DNA of 64,000 nucleotides from Actinomadura rudentiformis. Its GTDB lineage: Bacteria > Actinomycetota > Actinomycetes > Streptosporangiales > Streptosporangiaceae. The stretch's first letter is position 1. Every line of letters starts with the position of its first letter. The DNA is taken from the NCBI RefSeq assembly GCF_008923185.1, contig NZ_WBMT01000008.1, positions 186,001 to 250,000 of the forward strand, written 5' to 3'. This document shows, piece after piece, positions 50,011-58,644 of the stretch. The translations under genes were made by a program, and so were the position numbers. The notes under the pieces are model-generated. The model made no database searches. It had not been told where the DNA came from and saw nothing but the letters and a program-made list of their open reading frames with translations.

Positions 50011-50032
50011 AGGGAGGGGAGGATTCAAGACC

Positions 50033-53000
50033 ATGCGTTTCGGGGTGCTCGGTCCGCTCGCCGTGTGGACCGCTGAGGGCGGTCAGGTGCGGATCCCCGA
50101 GGTCAAGGTCCGTGCCCTGCTGACCCAGCTGCTCATGAACCCCGGCCGGGTCGTGCCCGCCGACCGGCTGATCGACGTGCTGTGGGGCGAGAACCTGCCC
50201 GCCAATCCCGCGGCCTCGCTGCAGACCCGGGCGTCCCAGCTGCGACGGGTCCTTGACGCCGCCGATCCGGGTGGACGGAAGCTGCTGGTGTCGCAGCCGC
50301 CGGGTTACCTGCTGGACGTGGCGCCCGATGCCGTGGACAGCGGCCGGTTCCAGCTCCTTGTCAACCGGGCGCGCGCCGCCGACAGCCCCCAGGCTCGCGC
50401 GGATCTGCTCGGCGAGGGGTTGGCGCTTTGGCGTGGAGCGGCGCTGCTCGACTTCGCCGACGAGGAGTTCGCCCGGGCGGAACGGACCCGGTTGGACGAG
50501 CTTCGCCTGACCGCCTGGGAAGAGCTCGCCGAGGCCAGGCTGGAACTGGGCGAACACGCCATGCTCGCCGACGAGCTCGGGGATCTGGTGGCCCGGCATC
50601 CGCTCCGGGAGCGCCTCCGCGCGGCCCATCTGCGCGCTCTCTACCGGGCGGGGCGCCAGAGCGAGGCGGTGAGCGGCTACCACGAGCTCCGCGAACGACT
50701 GGCCGCCGAGCTGGGTGTTGATCCTGGCCGCGAGATCGCCGCGCTCTACCAGTCCATCCTCGAACAGGACCCGTCCCTGGGCTCGCCACCGGCCCCCGCG
50801 CCGCGTACCAATCTGCCCGTTCCGCTCACCGACCTGGTAGGCCGTGCGGAGGCGGTACGGCAGATCGGCGCGCTCCTGGACACAGGCCGGCTAGTGACGC
50901 TGACCGGTCCTGGCGGCGTCGGCAAGACACGCCTCGCGCTGGAGACCGCCCGCCGGCTCACCGGCCGTTTCCCCGATGGGGTGTGGGTCGTCGAGCTGGT
51001 CAGCGCGAACTGCGAGGAGGCGGTGGCCGAGCTGGTCGCGGTGGCTCTGGGGATCCGCGACGAGAGCGGCGAGGGGCTGCCGGCCCGGCTCGCCGGGGCA
51101 CTGCGCGGCAAGCGGATGCTCCTCATCCTGGACAACTGCGAGCAGGTCGTCACCGAAGCCGCCGAGCTGACGGCCGCTCTCCTGCGTACCGCGCCGGGCT
51201 TGACCGTCCTGGCCACGAGCCAGCGCCCGCTCGGCACCACAGGCGAGCTGTTGTGGAACGTCCCGCCGCTCGCCGAGTCCAGCGCCGTGGAGCTCTTCGC
51301 CGCCCGTGCCGCCGCGGGCAGCCCCGGCTTCACCGTGACCCCGGACAACGCGGACGCCGTAGCCGCGATCTGCCGGCGCCTGGACGGCCTCCCGCTCGCC
51401 CTCGAACTGGCGGCCACGCGCGTCCGCGTCCTGGGCGTTCACGAGCTGGCGTCCCGTCTCGACGACCGGTTCCGGGTGCTGGGCAGCGGATACGGCGACG
51501 CGCCCGCGCGGCAGCGCACGCTGCGGGCGATGATCGACTGGAGCTGGGAGCCGCTCGGCGAGGACGAGCGCACGGTGTTGCGGCGGCTGGCCGTGCACGC
51601 GGACGGCTGCACGCTCGAAGCGGTCGAACGGGTCAGCGGCGAGGATGGACTCGACGTGCTGGATTCGCTGGCGCGGCTCGTGGACCGTTCGCTGGTCGTG
51701 GTCTCCTCCGGTACGGAGGGGACGCGGTACCGCCTGCTGGAGTCGGTCGCCGCGTACTGCTACGAGCGGTTGCAGGAGGCCGGTGAGGTCGAGGAGATCG
51801 AAGGGCGGCACCGGCGCTACTACACCGAGCTGGCCGCCCTGGCCGACTCGTACTTGCGCGGCCCCACGCAACGGGAGTGGCTGCGGCGGCTGGACGCCGA
51901 GACGTCCAACCTACGGCTCGCGCTCGAACGGGGCGGCGGCCTGCTGCTGGTCAACTCGCTGGCCTGGTACTGGGTACTGAGGGGTCGGCTCGGCGAGGGC
52001 CTGCGCTCGCTCACGGCCGCACTCGCGGCGGTTGGCACCGATGACGGCAGCGAGGACGAGGCGGGGACGGCCCGTGTCTGGCGCGCCGCGTTCAGCCTCC
52101 GCATGGGAAAGAGCCAAGACCCCGCGGAGCCTGCCGTGCCGCCGTCCCGCCCGGCCGACCTGGCGGCGCTCACTCGCAGGATCCGCGCCGAGTCGTTCCG
52201 GACCCTCGCGTACCTCGCGATCGGCGAGCGGACGGCCGAGGAGCAGCTGGCCACCGAGGTGCTGGAGGTGACGCTGGCGATCGGCGACCGGTGGGGTACG
52301 GCGGCCGCGCTCAGCGGGCTGGCCCGGCAGGCGCTGGTACGCGGTGACCTCAAGGCGCTGGCGGAGGACGGCCGGCGCAGCATGGAGCTCTTCACCGAGC
52401 TGGGCGACCAGTGGGGCCGGGTGCACGCCACGTTCGCGCTGGGCATCCACGCGGAGATCACGGGCGACTACGCCGAGGCGGGCCGCCTGCATCGGGACGG
52501 GCTGCGGATGGCCGAGGAGCTCGGACTGTGGAGCGAGGTCAGCGACAGGCTGTCCCTCCTGGGCAGGATCGCCCTGCTCAACGGCGACCATGCCCGAGCC
52601 GACGAATTGCACGAACGGAGTAGCGAGCGCGCCGTCGAGCAGGGCTACACGGTCGGCCAGGAGTTCGCGGAGCTCGGGCTGGCGCTGAGCTACCGGCGGC
52701 AAGGACAGCTCGACGAGGCCGAACCTCTCCTCCGCCGATGGCTGGCCTGGAACCGCGAGGTGGACTCCTCACTCGCCCAAGCGCTGATCCTCGCGGAGCT
52801 CGGGTTCATCGCCGAACTGCGCGGCGATGCGGAAACCTCCCGTTCCCTGCACGAGGAGAGCCTGGAGTCGGCCCGCCACGCCGGTGACCCCCGTTCCATG
52901 GCGCTCGCGTACGAGGGTCTGGCCGGTGCCGCTGTCGCCGCCGGCGACCATGACCTTGGGGCACGGCACCTTGGCAAGGCCGCAGCAATCCGGGACGGCG

Positions 53001-53146
53001 TCGACGCGCCGCTCCCGCCCGCCGAACGCGCCGACGTCGACCGCATCACCGCGAAGCTCCGAGCCGCCCTGGGCGACGAGACGTTCGCCGCGCAGTTCGC
53101 GGAGCAGTTCGCGGCGGGCAGCGGCGCCATCGACGAGGAGGCTTGA
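50033..53146 (+). CDS. AfsR/SARP-type regulator with BTAD, NB-ARC-like ATPase and TPRs
   Basis: 1037 residues: OmpR-type DNA-binding domain (MRFGVLGPLAVW...), BTAD domain (to ~250), a STAND ATPase (Walker A LTGPGGVGKTRLA near 297, Walker B RMLLILDNCEQ, sensor VLATSQRPL) and C-terminal TPR-like repeats. It differs from the first AfsR-type protein in this window by its NB-ARC-like ATPase. GGGGAGGA nine bases before the ATG belongs to the IS right end. It is coupled to the downstream decarboxylase gene (TGATG), its likely partner or target. Confidence 0.92.
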   Translation: MRFGVLGPLAVWTAEGGQVRIPEVKVRALLTQLLMNPGRVVPADRLIDVLWGENLPANPAASLQTRASQLRRVLDAADPGGRKLLVSQPPGYLLDVAPDAVDSGRFQLLVNRARAADSPQARADLLGEGLALWRGAALLDFADEEFARAERTRLDELRLTAWEELAEARLELGEHAMLADELGDLVARHPLRERLRAAHLRALYRAGRQSEAVSGYHELRERLAAELGVDPGREIAALYQSILEQDPSLGSPPAPAPRTNLPVPLTDLVGRAEAVRQIGALLDTGRLVTLTGPGGVGKTRLALETARRLTGRFPDGVWVVELVSANCEEAVAELVAVALGIRDESGEGLPARLAGALRGKRMLLILDNCEQVVTEAAELTAALLRTAPGLTVLATSQRPLGTTGELLWNVPPLAESSAVELFAARAAAGSPGFTVTPDNADAVAAICRRLDGLPLALELAATRVRVLGVHELASRLDDRFRVLGSGYGDAPARQRTLRAMIDWSWEPLGEDERTVLRRLAVHADGCTLEAVERVSGEDGLDVLDSLARLVDRSLVVVSSGTEGTRYRLLESVAAYCYERLQEAGEVEEIEGRHRRYYTELAALADSYLRGPTQREWLRRLDAETSNLRLALERGGGLLLVNSLAWYWVLRGRLGEGLRSLTAALAAVGTDDGSEDEAGTARVWRAAFSLRMGKSQDPAEPAVPPSRPADLAALTRRIRAESFRTLAYLAIGERTAEEQLATEVLEVTLAIGDRWGTAAALSGLARQALVRGDLKALAEDGRRSMELFTELGDQWGRVHATFALGIHAEITGDYAEAGRLHRDGLRMAEELGLWSEVSDRLSLLGRIALLNGDHARADELHERSSERAVEQGYTVGQEFAELGLALSYRRQGQLDEAEPLLRRWLAWNREVDSSLAQALILAELGFIAELRGDAETSRSLHEESLESARHAGDPRSMALAYEGLAGAAVAAGDHDLGARHLGKAAAIRDGVDAPLPPAERADVDRITAKLRAALGDETFAAQFAEQFAAGSGAIDEEA

Positions 53147-54291
53147 TGATCACTGATGACGCGCGGGAACGGGCGGTCGCGCTCATCGAGGACGAGGGGC
53201 TCCCCGCTTTCGTCTACGACCTGCGGGCGCTACGGTCACACGCGGCGTCGATACGGGAGGCGCTGTCCGTGCCCGGCGCGCCGGAGCTCTACTACGCGGC
53301 GAAGGCGAACGCCGAGGCGCCCGTCCTGCGGGCGCTGGAGCCTTACGTGGACGGCATCGAGGTCGCCTCGGGCGGCGAACTCGACCACGTTCACCGAATC
53401 CTGCCGGACGCACGCCTGGCCTTCGGCGGTCCAGGCAAGACCGACCCCGAACTGGCCTCGATCCTGCGGTTGGGCGTCGACTGCGTCCATGTCGAAAGCC
53501 CCTACGAGCTCACCCGCCTTGCGACGCTCGCCCGCGAGACCGGACACGAGGTCGACGTCCTGCTGCGGGTCAACCTGGCCGGGCGGCGGGACGGCGTCGC
53601 GCTGGCGATGTCGGGCCCGTTCGGCATGGACCCCGAGGCGATCGAGAGCTGCCGCGAGATCCTGGCCGCCGCGCCCTGGATCCGCCTGAAGGGCTTCCAC
53701 GCGCACCTGGCATCAGGACTGGAAGCTCCCGAGATGCTCCAGCAGTCCGAGGAGATCCTTGCCTGGGCCCGCGCCCGACTCGACCTGCCCACTCCAGAGA
53801 TCAACCTTGGAGGCGGAATGGCCGTGGACTACTCCGATCCCGGCCGCCTCTTCGACTGGACCGCGTACGCGAAGGGCATCGCAGAACTGGCGCTGCCAGG
53901 GGAGACGCTCCGGATCGAGCCCGGCCGCGCCATGAGCGTCTACTGCGGCTGGTACGTGACCGACGTGCTCGACGTCAAGCGGGCCCACGGCGAGTGGTAC
54001 GCGATCCTGCGCGGCGGGACCATGCACCTGCGCACGCCGGTCACCAAGCAGCACGATCAGCCGTTCGTCGTCATCCCGCAGAACGCCCCAGGCCCCGCCA
54101 CCACCGAACCCGTGACCCTGGTCGGCCAACTCTGCACACCCAAAGACGTGTTCGCTCGCTCGGTCCCGGCAGGCCGGATCGCGGTGGGAGACATAGTGGC
54201 CTTTGCCATGGCGGGCGCGTACGCCTGGAACATCTCCCACCACGACTTCCTGATGCACCCCAAGCCCGGCTTCCACTATCTGAACGCCTGA
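53146..54291 (+). CDS. Fold-type III PLP-dependent decarboxylase (LysA/ornithine-decarboxylase-like)
   Basis: 381 residues. PLP Lys53 in YYAAKANAE, Gly-rich phosphate loop EINLGGGMAVDY, acidic-pocket RIEPGRAMS and the cross-subunit C-terminal region LVGQLCTPKDVF with Cys. It belongs to the DAP/ornithine/carboxynorspermidine decarboxylase superfamily; the neighbourhood lacks lysine biosynthesis genes, so a secondary-metabolite or siderophore role is more likely. ATG 53146 overlaps the regulator's stop; TTG 53143 is an unlikely alternative. Confidence 0.88.
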   Translation: MITDDARERAVALIEDEGLPAFVYDLRALRSHAASIREALSVPGAPELYYAAKANAEAPVLRALEPYVDGIEVASGGELDHVHRILPDARLAFGGPGKTDPELASILRLGVDCVHVESPYELTRLATLARETGHEVDVLLRVNLAGRRDGVALAMSGPFGMDPEAIESCREILAAAPWIRLKGFHAHLASGLEAPEMLQQSEEILAWARARLDLPTPEINLGGGMAVDYSDPGRLFDWTAYAKGIAELALPGETLRIEPGRAMSVYCGWYVTDVLDVKRAHGEWYAILRGGTMHLRTPVTKQHDQPFVVIPQNAPGPATTEPVTLVGQLCTPKDVFARSVPAGRIAVGDIVAFAMAGAYAWNISHHDFLMHPKPGFHYLNA

Positions 54292-54308
54292 CGCGCGTCT
54301 CGCGTCAG
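54288..54308. terminator. Bidirectional hairpin overlapping two stop codons
   Basis: CTGACGCG-N5-CGCGTCAG is a perfect 8-bp stem that contains the stop codons of both the decarboxylase (54289-54291) and cydB (54305-54307, minus strand). Confidence 0.7.
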
Positions 54309-55198
54309 CGGGGTCGGGGTTCGGAGCGTTGGAAGAGGACGTAGAGCCAGGTCATGGAAGGCACGAGGATGAGGGCGCCTACGCCCAGTGCCACGAAGAC
54401 GACCTGGAGGGCGGCGTCGTGGGCGGCGGCCGAGTCCAGATCGAGATCGGCCATCTCGGCGGCGCCCCAGAGGACGGTGACGACGGCGAGCGCGCCGGTG
54501 ACCCGTACGGCGAGGTAGTTGCGGCGCAGCACGAGGGCGAGGGAGACGATGCCCGACGCGGCGGAGACGAGAATGAGAGGGGACTGCACGCCCAACGCGG
54601 CAGCGCCGGGAAGGGCCAGGAGGCCGACGATGATTCCGCTGAGAAGGGCGTAGCCGCGGAAGCGCAGTGTCGCGTCCGCGTCGGCCAGGCGCCGGGCGTC
54701 CCAGATCAGGTAGACGGCCGCCAGATACGCGCAGAGCGCAGTCGTGAGGACACCGCCGTAGATGCCGGACAGGCTGAGCCAGGTGGATTCGCCGGTGGCC
54801 ACCGTGGTCGCCACGGCGCCGAGGCAGAACGGGGTCACGACTGAGGAGACGCCGAAGAGCCAGGCATAGGCCTTCTGGTCAGGGACCGCCTTGCTGAAGA
54901 CGAACGTGCTGCCCCGGGCGACGATGCCGAGGACGGCGAGGGACAGCGGCACCCAGTGCGCGGCCATGATGTCGGCGAAGACGGGCGGGAATGCGGTCCA
55001 GGTCATCACCATGACGAAGATGAGCCAGACGTGGTTGGCCTCCCACAGCGGACCCATGGCGTGCTCGATGACGTCCTTGTCGGAACGCCGGGGCGAGATC
55101 AGGTGCCACAGTCCGGCGCCGAAGTCGGCGCCGCCGAAGAGCAGATAGGCGGAGAGGCCCAGCAGGATCAGGCCAAGGGCGATGTCCGGGTGGCTCAT
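54305..55198 (-). CDS. cydB: Cytochrome bd ubiquinol oxidase subunit II
   Basis: 297 residues with ~8 membrane helices. Signatures: FGGADFGAGLWHL near the N-terminus and GPLWEANHVWLIF, conserved in CydB. Partner of CydA in the high-affinity, proton-pump-free terminal oxidase. ATG overlaps the cydA stop (ATGA at 55195-55198). No cydCD genes follow. Confidence 0.95.
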   Translation of the reverse strand: MSHPDIALGLILLGLSAYLLFGGADFGAGLWHLISPRRSDKDVIEHAMGPLWEANHVWLIFVMVMTWTAFPPVFADIMAAHWVPLSLAVLGIVARGSTFVFSKAVPDQKAYAWLFGVSSVVTPFCLGAVATTVATGESTWLSLSGIYGGVLTTALCAYLAAVYLIWDARRLADADATLRFRGYALLSGIIVGLLALPGAAALGVQSPLILVSAASGIVSLALVLRRNYLAVRVTGALAVVTVLWGAAEMADLDLDSAAAHDAALQVVFVALGVGALILVPSMTWLYVLFQRSEPRPR

Positions 55199-56703
55199 CG
55201 GGCTCCGGCCTCCTCACGGTCGTCGCGCGGAGCGGGAGCGTCCGCGGCGGGTCGGGGTGCGGGGGTGTCCGCGGCGGGCTCGGGTTCGGGTGGGAGGCGG
55301 CGCATGCGCCGCAGGACGCTGATGGTGGCGATCGCGAGGACGGCGTAGACGACGAGGACGATGTAGAGGCCGAAACGCAGTCCGGGGTTGGGGTTGACGG
55401 CCTCCTCGGTGCGCATCACCCCGTACACGATCCATGGCTGGCGTCCGACTTCGGTGGTCGTCCAGCCGGCCTCCATCGCGATGGCGGCGGCGACCCCGGC
55501 GAGGCTCGCGGCACGCAGGAACCAGGGCTTCCAGGGCAGGTCATGGTGCTTGCTGAGCGCGCCCGACCGCAGCGCCGCACGGCGCCGGAGCCACCAGGCG
55601 AAGCCCCACCAGGCGGCCAGCGCCAGCAGGGCCATGCCGATCGCGATCATGATCTCGAACGAGGTCTTCACGACCTCGGCGGGCGGGTGGACGTCCTCGG
55701 GGAAGGCGTCGAGGCCGCGCAGCGTGGCCTTGGAGTCGAACTTCAGCATGAGCGAGAGCGCGTTCGGGATCTCGATGAACGCGAACTTGAACGGCACCCC
55801 TTCCTGCGTGTGCTCGATGCCCTCCATCGCCGCGAACTTGATCGGCTGGTTGTCGGCGACGAAGCGGGACGCCCAGTCGCCGACCGCGACCTGCAGCGGG
55901 GCGCACACCGCGCCGAGGGTGAACGGGATCGCGAAGCCGAGCCGGTGGTAACGGTCGACCCGTCCCGCCCGGTGGTCGCGGAGCAGGGCGACGGCGTAGA
56001 CGGAGGCGACGATGAAGCCGCAGACCATGAGCGAGGCGAGGATGAGGTGGACGGCCTGCACCGGGGTCGCCGGGTTGAACATCGCCGCCAGCGGGTCGAC
56101 GTCGGTCACCTTCCCATCGACCAGCTTGAAGCCGCGGGGCTGGTTCATCCAGGAGTTGACGGTGACCACGAACGAGGCGGAGAGCAGACCCGCGATCACG
56201 ACGGGGATGCCGGTGACGAAGTGGGCGCGCGGCGAGAGCCTGTCCCAGCCGTAGAGGTAGACGCCCATGAAGATCGCCTCGATGAAGAACGCGATGCCCT
56301 CCAACGCGAAGGCCGCGCCGAACACCTGGCCGTACTTGTCCATGAAGCCCGGCCACAGCGTGCCCATCTCGAACGACAGCACCGTGCCGGACACGGCGCC
56401 GACCGCGAAGAGCACGCCCGCGGCCTTCATCCAGCGCCGCGCCAGCTCGGCGTAGACGCGGTCGCCGGTGCGCAGCGACCGCCATTCGGCGAGGAGCGTC
56501 AGCGCCGGGAGACCGATCCCGATGCTGGCCAGGATGATGTGGAAGCCCAGGGTGAAGGCCATCTGCTGGCGGGCGGCCATGAAGTCGGCCGGCGTCGCGG
56601 CGCCGTGGGCCGGATCCACGAGGGGGGCGGCCGGGTCCACCGCAAGGGCGGCTGTGTCCCCGACAAGGGCGGAGAGGTCCGCGAGGAGCGCTGTGGAGCT
56701 CAT
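55195..56703 (-). CDS. cydA: Cytochrome bd ubiquinol oxidase subunit I
   Basis: 502 residues; reduces O2 to water using quinol, with haems b558, b595 and d. It has the N-terminal haem-ligand region MAFTLGFHIILASIGIG, EMGTLWPGFM, the quinol-region motif GWVxxE-like EGIAFFIEAIFMGVYLYGW and a short Q-loop. The start at 56703 gives a ~40-residue N-terminal extension; ATG 56580 (MAARQQMAF) would be the shorter form. It is divergent from the BlaI gene, with repeated BlaI-like sites between. Confidence 0.95.
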   Translation of the reverse strand: MSSTALLADLSALVGDTAALAVDPAAPLVDPAHGAATPADFMAARQQMAFTLGFHIILASIGIGLPALTLLAEWRSLRTGDRVYAELARRWMKAAGVLFAVGAVSGTVLSFEMGTLWPGFMDKYGQVFGAAFALEGIAFFIEAIFMGVYLYGWDRLSPRAHFVTGIPVVIAGLLSASFVVTVNSWMNQPRGFKLVDGKVTDVDPLAAMFNPATPVQAVHLILASLMVCGFIVASVYAVALLRDHRAGRVDRYHRLGFAIPFTLGAVCAPLQVAVGDWASRFVADNQPIKFAAMEGIEHTQEGVPFKFAFIEIPNALSLMLKFDSKATLRGLDAFPEDVHPPAEVVKTSFEIMIAIGMALLALAAWWGFAWWLRRRAALRSGALSKHHDLPWKPWFLRAASLAGVAAAIAMEAGWTTTEVGRQPWIVYGVMRTEEAVNPNPGLRFGLYIVLVVYAVLAIATISVLRRMRRLPPEPEPAADTPAPRPAADAPAPRDDREEAGAR

Positions 56704-56712
56704 GCCACCGAC

Positions 56713-56754
56713 TGTAGTACTACAGCCTGTAGTACTTAAGTCGGTAGTACTACC
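56713..56754. promoter_or_regulatory. BlaI-type operator array between cydA and blaI
   Basis: GTAGTAC occurs three times with an exact 15-bp period (56714, 56729, 56744). The first two form a perfect 21-bp palindrome (56716-56736) with the core TACTACA-GCC-TGTAGTA, the TACA/TGTA dyad typical of BlaI/MecI/CopY. The third is the palindrome GGTAGTACTACC (56743-56754). It ends 42 bp before blaI and starts 10 bp from the cydA start. Confidence 0.85.
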
Positions 56755-56795
56755 TGCCGTGGTGACATGCCTCTCAGTCGGTTAATCTGGACCCC

Positions 56796-57179
56796 GTGAA
56801 GGGTCTGGGAGAGCTTGAACGCACGGTCATGGAGATTCTCTGGGCGCGGGAGGACGCCGGTCACGGCGCCGCCACCGCGCGCGACGTCAGCCGTGCCCTC
56901 GCCGGCGACCGTGACCTCGCGCACACCACGGTCATGACGGTCCTGGACAGGCTTGCCAAGAAGGGCTTCCTGGAGCGCGAGCGGGACGGCCGCGCCTGGC
57001 GCTACAGCCCCTCCGCGAGCCGTGAGGGATATGTCGCCGAGCTGATGCTGGGCGCCCTCAACGAGACCGGTGACCGCGACGCCGCCCTGGCCCACTTCGT
57101 GCGTTCGGTCTCCGACGACGAGGCTGCCGTGATCCGCGAGGCCCTGCTCGGCCTCACGCGCAAGGAGCCACCGGCATGA
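56796..57179 (+). CDS. blaI: BlaI/MecI/CopY-family repressor
   Basis: 127 residues: winged helix LGELERTVMEILWARED...ATARDVSRALAGDRDLAHTTVMTVLDRLAKKGFL and a C-terminal dimerisation helix set. TAATCT at 56783-56788 lies eight bases before the GTG, so the mRNA is probably leaderless. Its stop overlaps the M56 peptidase start (ATGA). No beta-lactamase gene is nearby; the likely targets are itself and cydAB. Confidence 0.92.
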   Translation: MKGLGELERTVMEILWAREDAGHGAATARDVSRALAGDRDLAHTTVMTVLDRLAKKGFLERERDGRAWRYSPSASREGYVAELMLGALNETGDRDAALAHFVRSVSDDEAAVIREALLGLTRKEPPA

Positions 57180-58084
57180 CCGGCACCGCCCTGCTCGCAC
57201 TGATGTCAATGGGGACCGTTGGCGGGGCGCACCTGTTGTCCAAGGCGCGCTGGACCTGGCGCGCCCCCCGGACCGCGATCGCCCTCTGGCAGGCCCTCGG
57301 TCTGGGCTGGGGCCTGGCCACGATCGGCACCCTGCTGGGCGTGGCGCTGCTGCCCTACGAGAAGGGCATCGCCGGCGGCGTGCCCGTGCTCTTCACCGAC
57401 CAGGCCGGGCGGCTGGACGCGGCCCACGTGACCGCACTGTTCGCGGCCGTCAGCCTCACCGCGATCCTGCTGGCCATGCTGATGTACGCGGTGTTCCGCG
57501 TGGTGCGGGCACGGCGGCGGCACCGGGCGTTGCTGGCCCTGGTCTCGCGCCGCGACTCCGCCGCCCCCGACACCCTCGTGCTCGACCACCCGGAGGCCGC
57601 CGCGTACTGCGTGCCCGGCGTCCGTTCGTCCAAGGTGGTCGTGAGCGCGGGCACCCTCGAACTGCTCGACCCGGCCGAGCTGGCCGCGGTGCTGGCGCAC
57701 GAGCGCGCCCACGCCCGCGAGCGCCACGACCTGGTCCTGCTGCCCTTCGCCTCGCTCCGCCAGGTGTTCCCGCAGATCAGGCTGGTCGGCCGATGTCTCG
57801 ACGCGGTGGAGCTGCTGATCGAGATGGCCGCCGACGACCGGGCCAAGCACCACCGCGCCCCGCGTGAGCTCGCCACCGCGCTGCTGCGGTTCGCCGCGGC
57901 CCGGCCGCCGGCCGCCCCGTCCGGCACCCTCGGCGCCGCGGCCACCGACGGCATCCCGGTCATGGCGCGGGTCAACCGGCTGCTGGAGCCGGAGGCCCCG
58001 CGCCGGTCCACCCGGATGGCGGCGATGGTGGCGGTGCCGATCATCGCCGGTGTCCCCATCCTGCTGTACGCGCTGCCGCACTGA
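57176..58084 (+). CDS. M56-family (BlaR1-like) membrane metallopeptidase
   Basis: 302 residues with about four membrane helices and a cytoplasmic zinc peptidase: HERAH (175-179) and the downstream ELLIEMAADDRA with the third ligand. It lacks the external penicillin-binding sensor domain of true BlaR1, like Rv1845c of Mycobacterium. Expected to cleave or inactivate the adjacent BlaI in response to an unknown signal. Convergent with the PPOX gene. Confidence 0.9.
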   Translation: MTGTALLALMSMGTVGGAHLLSKARWTWRAPRTAIALWQALGLGWGLATIGTLLGVALLPYEKGIAGGVPVLFTDQAGRLDAAHVTALFAAVSLTAILLAMLMYAVFRVVRARRRHRALLALVSRRDSAAPDTLVLDHPEAAAYCVPGVRSSKVVVSAGTLELLDPAELAAVLAHERAHARERHDLVLLPFASLRQVFPQIRLVGRCLDAVELLIEMAADDRAKHHRAPRELATALLRFAAARPPAAPSGTLGAAATDGIPVMARVNRLLEPEAPRRSTRMAAMVAVPIIAGVPILLYALPH

Positions 58085-58099
58085 GCCGTTTCGCCCTGG

Positions 58100-58603
58100 T
58101 CAGCTGCCGGCCGGGGCGTCCAGCGCCGTCCCGTAGACCCGTTCCACCCGAAGCCTGAGCACCACGCGCCGGTCCTTCGCCACCTGCTCGAGGAACGCCG
58201 CCTCATCCGCCGGGTCCGCGAAGCCGCCGGTCATGGCGAGCAGTTCCCGGGAGGTCGCGTCGCCGGCCACGGTGCTCACCTCGGACACCTCCGCCTGGCC
58301 CTCGGCGACCGCATAGGACAGCACGGTGTCTCCCTGGACGTGCAGGACGGCACGCGGGTCGCGCTCAAGATGGCGCACCTTGATCCGGCCTTCGGCCGAC
58401 GAGATCCGGATCATCCGCGCCGCCGCGTCCCACGTGTAGACCATCGAGGCGAGATGCGGGTGGCCGCTGCGCTTGACGGTCGCCAGGACGCCGAACTGCC
58501 CGCGTGTGAGGATCGCGTCGATCTCCTCCTCGGAGAGGAGACGGGCTCCCGGGCCCTGTCCCGGGCCGTACTCGGTCTCGGTCTCAGTCTCGGTCTTCGT
58601 CAT
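58100..58603 (-). CDS. PPOX-class F420/flavin-dependent protein
   Basis: 167 residues of the split-barrel pyridoxamine-oxidase-like family: SEEEIDAILTRGQFGVLATVKRSGHPHLASMVY, then GRIKVRHLERDPRAVLHV. Typical length and motif set for actinobacterial F420-dependent reductases; the cofactor (F420 or FMN) cannot be settled. The N-terminus has an acidic KTETETETE run. Probably last gene of the MarR-MFS-PPOX unit. Confidence 0.87.
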   Translation of the reverse strand: MTKTETETETEYGPGQGPGARLLSEEEIDAILTRGQFGVLATVKRSGHPHLASMVYTWDAAARMIRISSAEGRIKVRHLERDPRAVLHVQGDTVLSYAVAEGQAEVSEVSTVAGDATSRELLAMTGGFADPADEAAFLEQVAKDRRVVLRLRVERVYGTALDAPAGS

Positions 58604-58644
58604 GTCGATCTTCCTTTCCGAAAGCTTCGTGTGTGCTGGGGCGT

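Larger units (their letters stand above)
49644..50029 (+). mobile_element. tnpB: Decayed IS200/IS605-type element: 3' part of tnpB plus right end
   Basis: Only the C-terminal ~100 residues of a TnpB/OrfB-type protein survive. VDPKHTTTDCARC (zinc-ribbon CxxC) is read in one frame up to about 49820. After a small indel, RYACTTCENTRPRDKNSA continues in another frame, with the second CxxC and the catalytic Asp of RDxN. The conserved non-coding right end follows, including a perfect 9-bp hairpin and the terminal GGGAGGGGAGGATTCAAG. There is no tnpA or left end, so it is immobile. Confidence 0.8.

Noticed and set aside
57176..58084. Assignment as a beta-lactam sensor BlaR1
   Set aside because: The external penicillin-binding domain is absent and there is no beta-lactamase gene; only the M56 peptidase part is shared.
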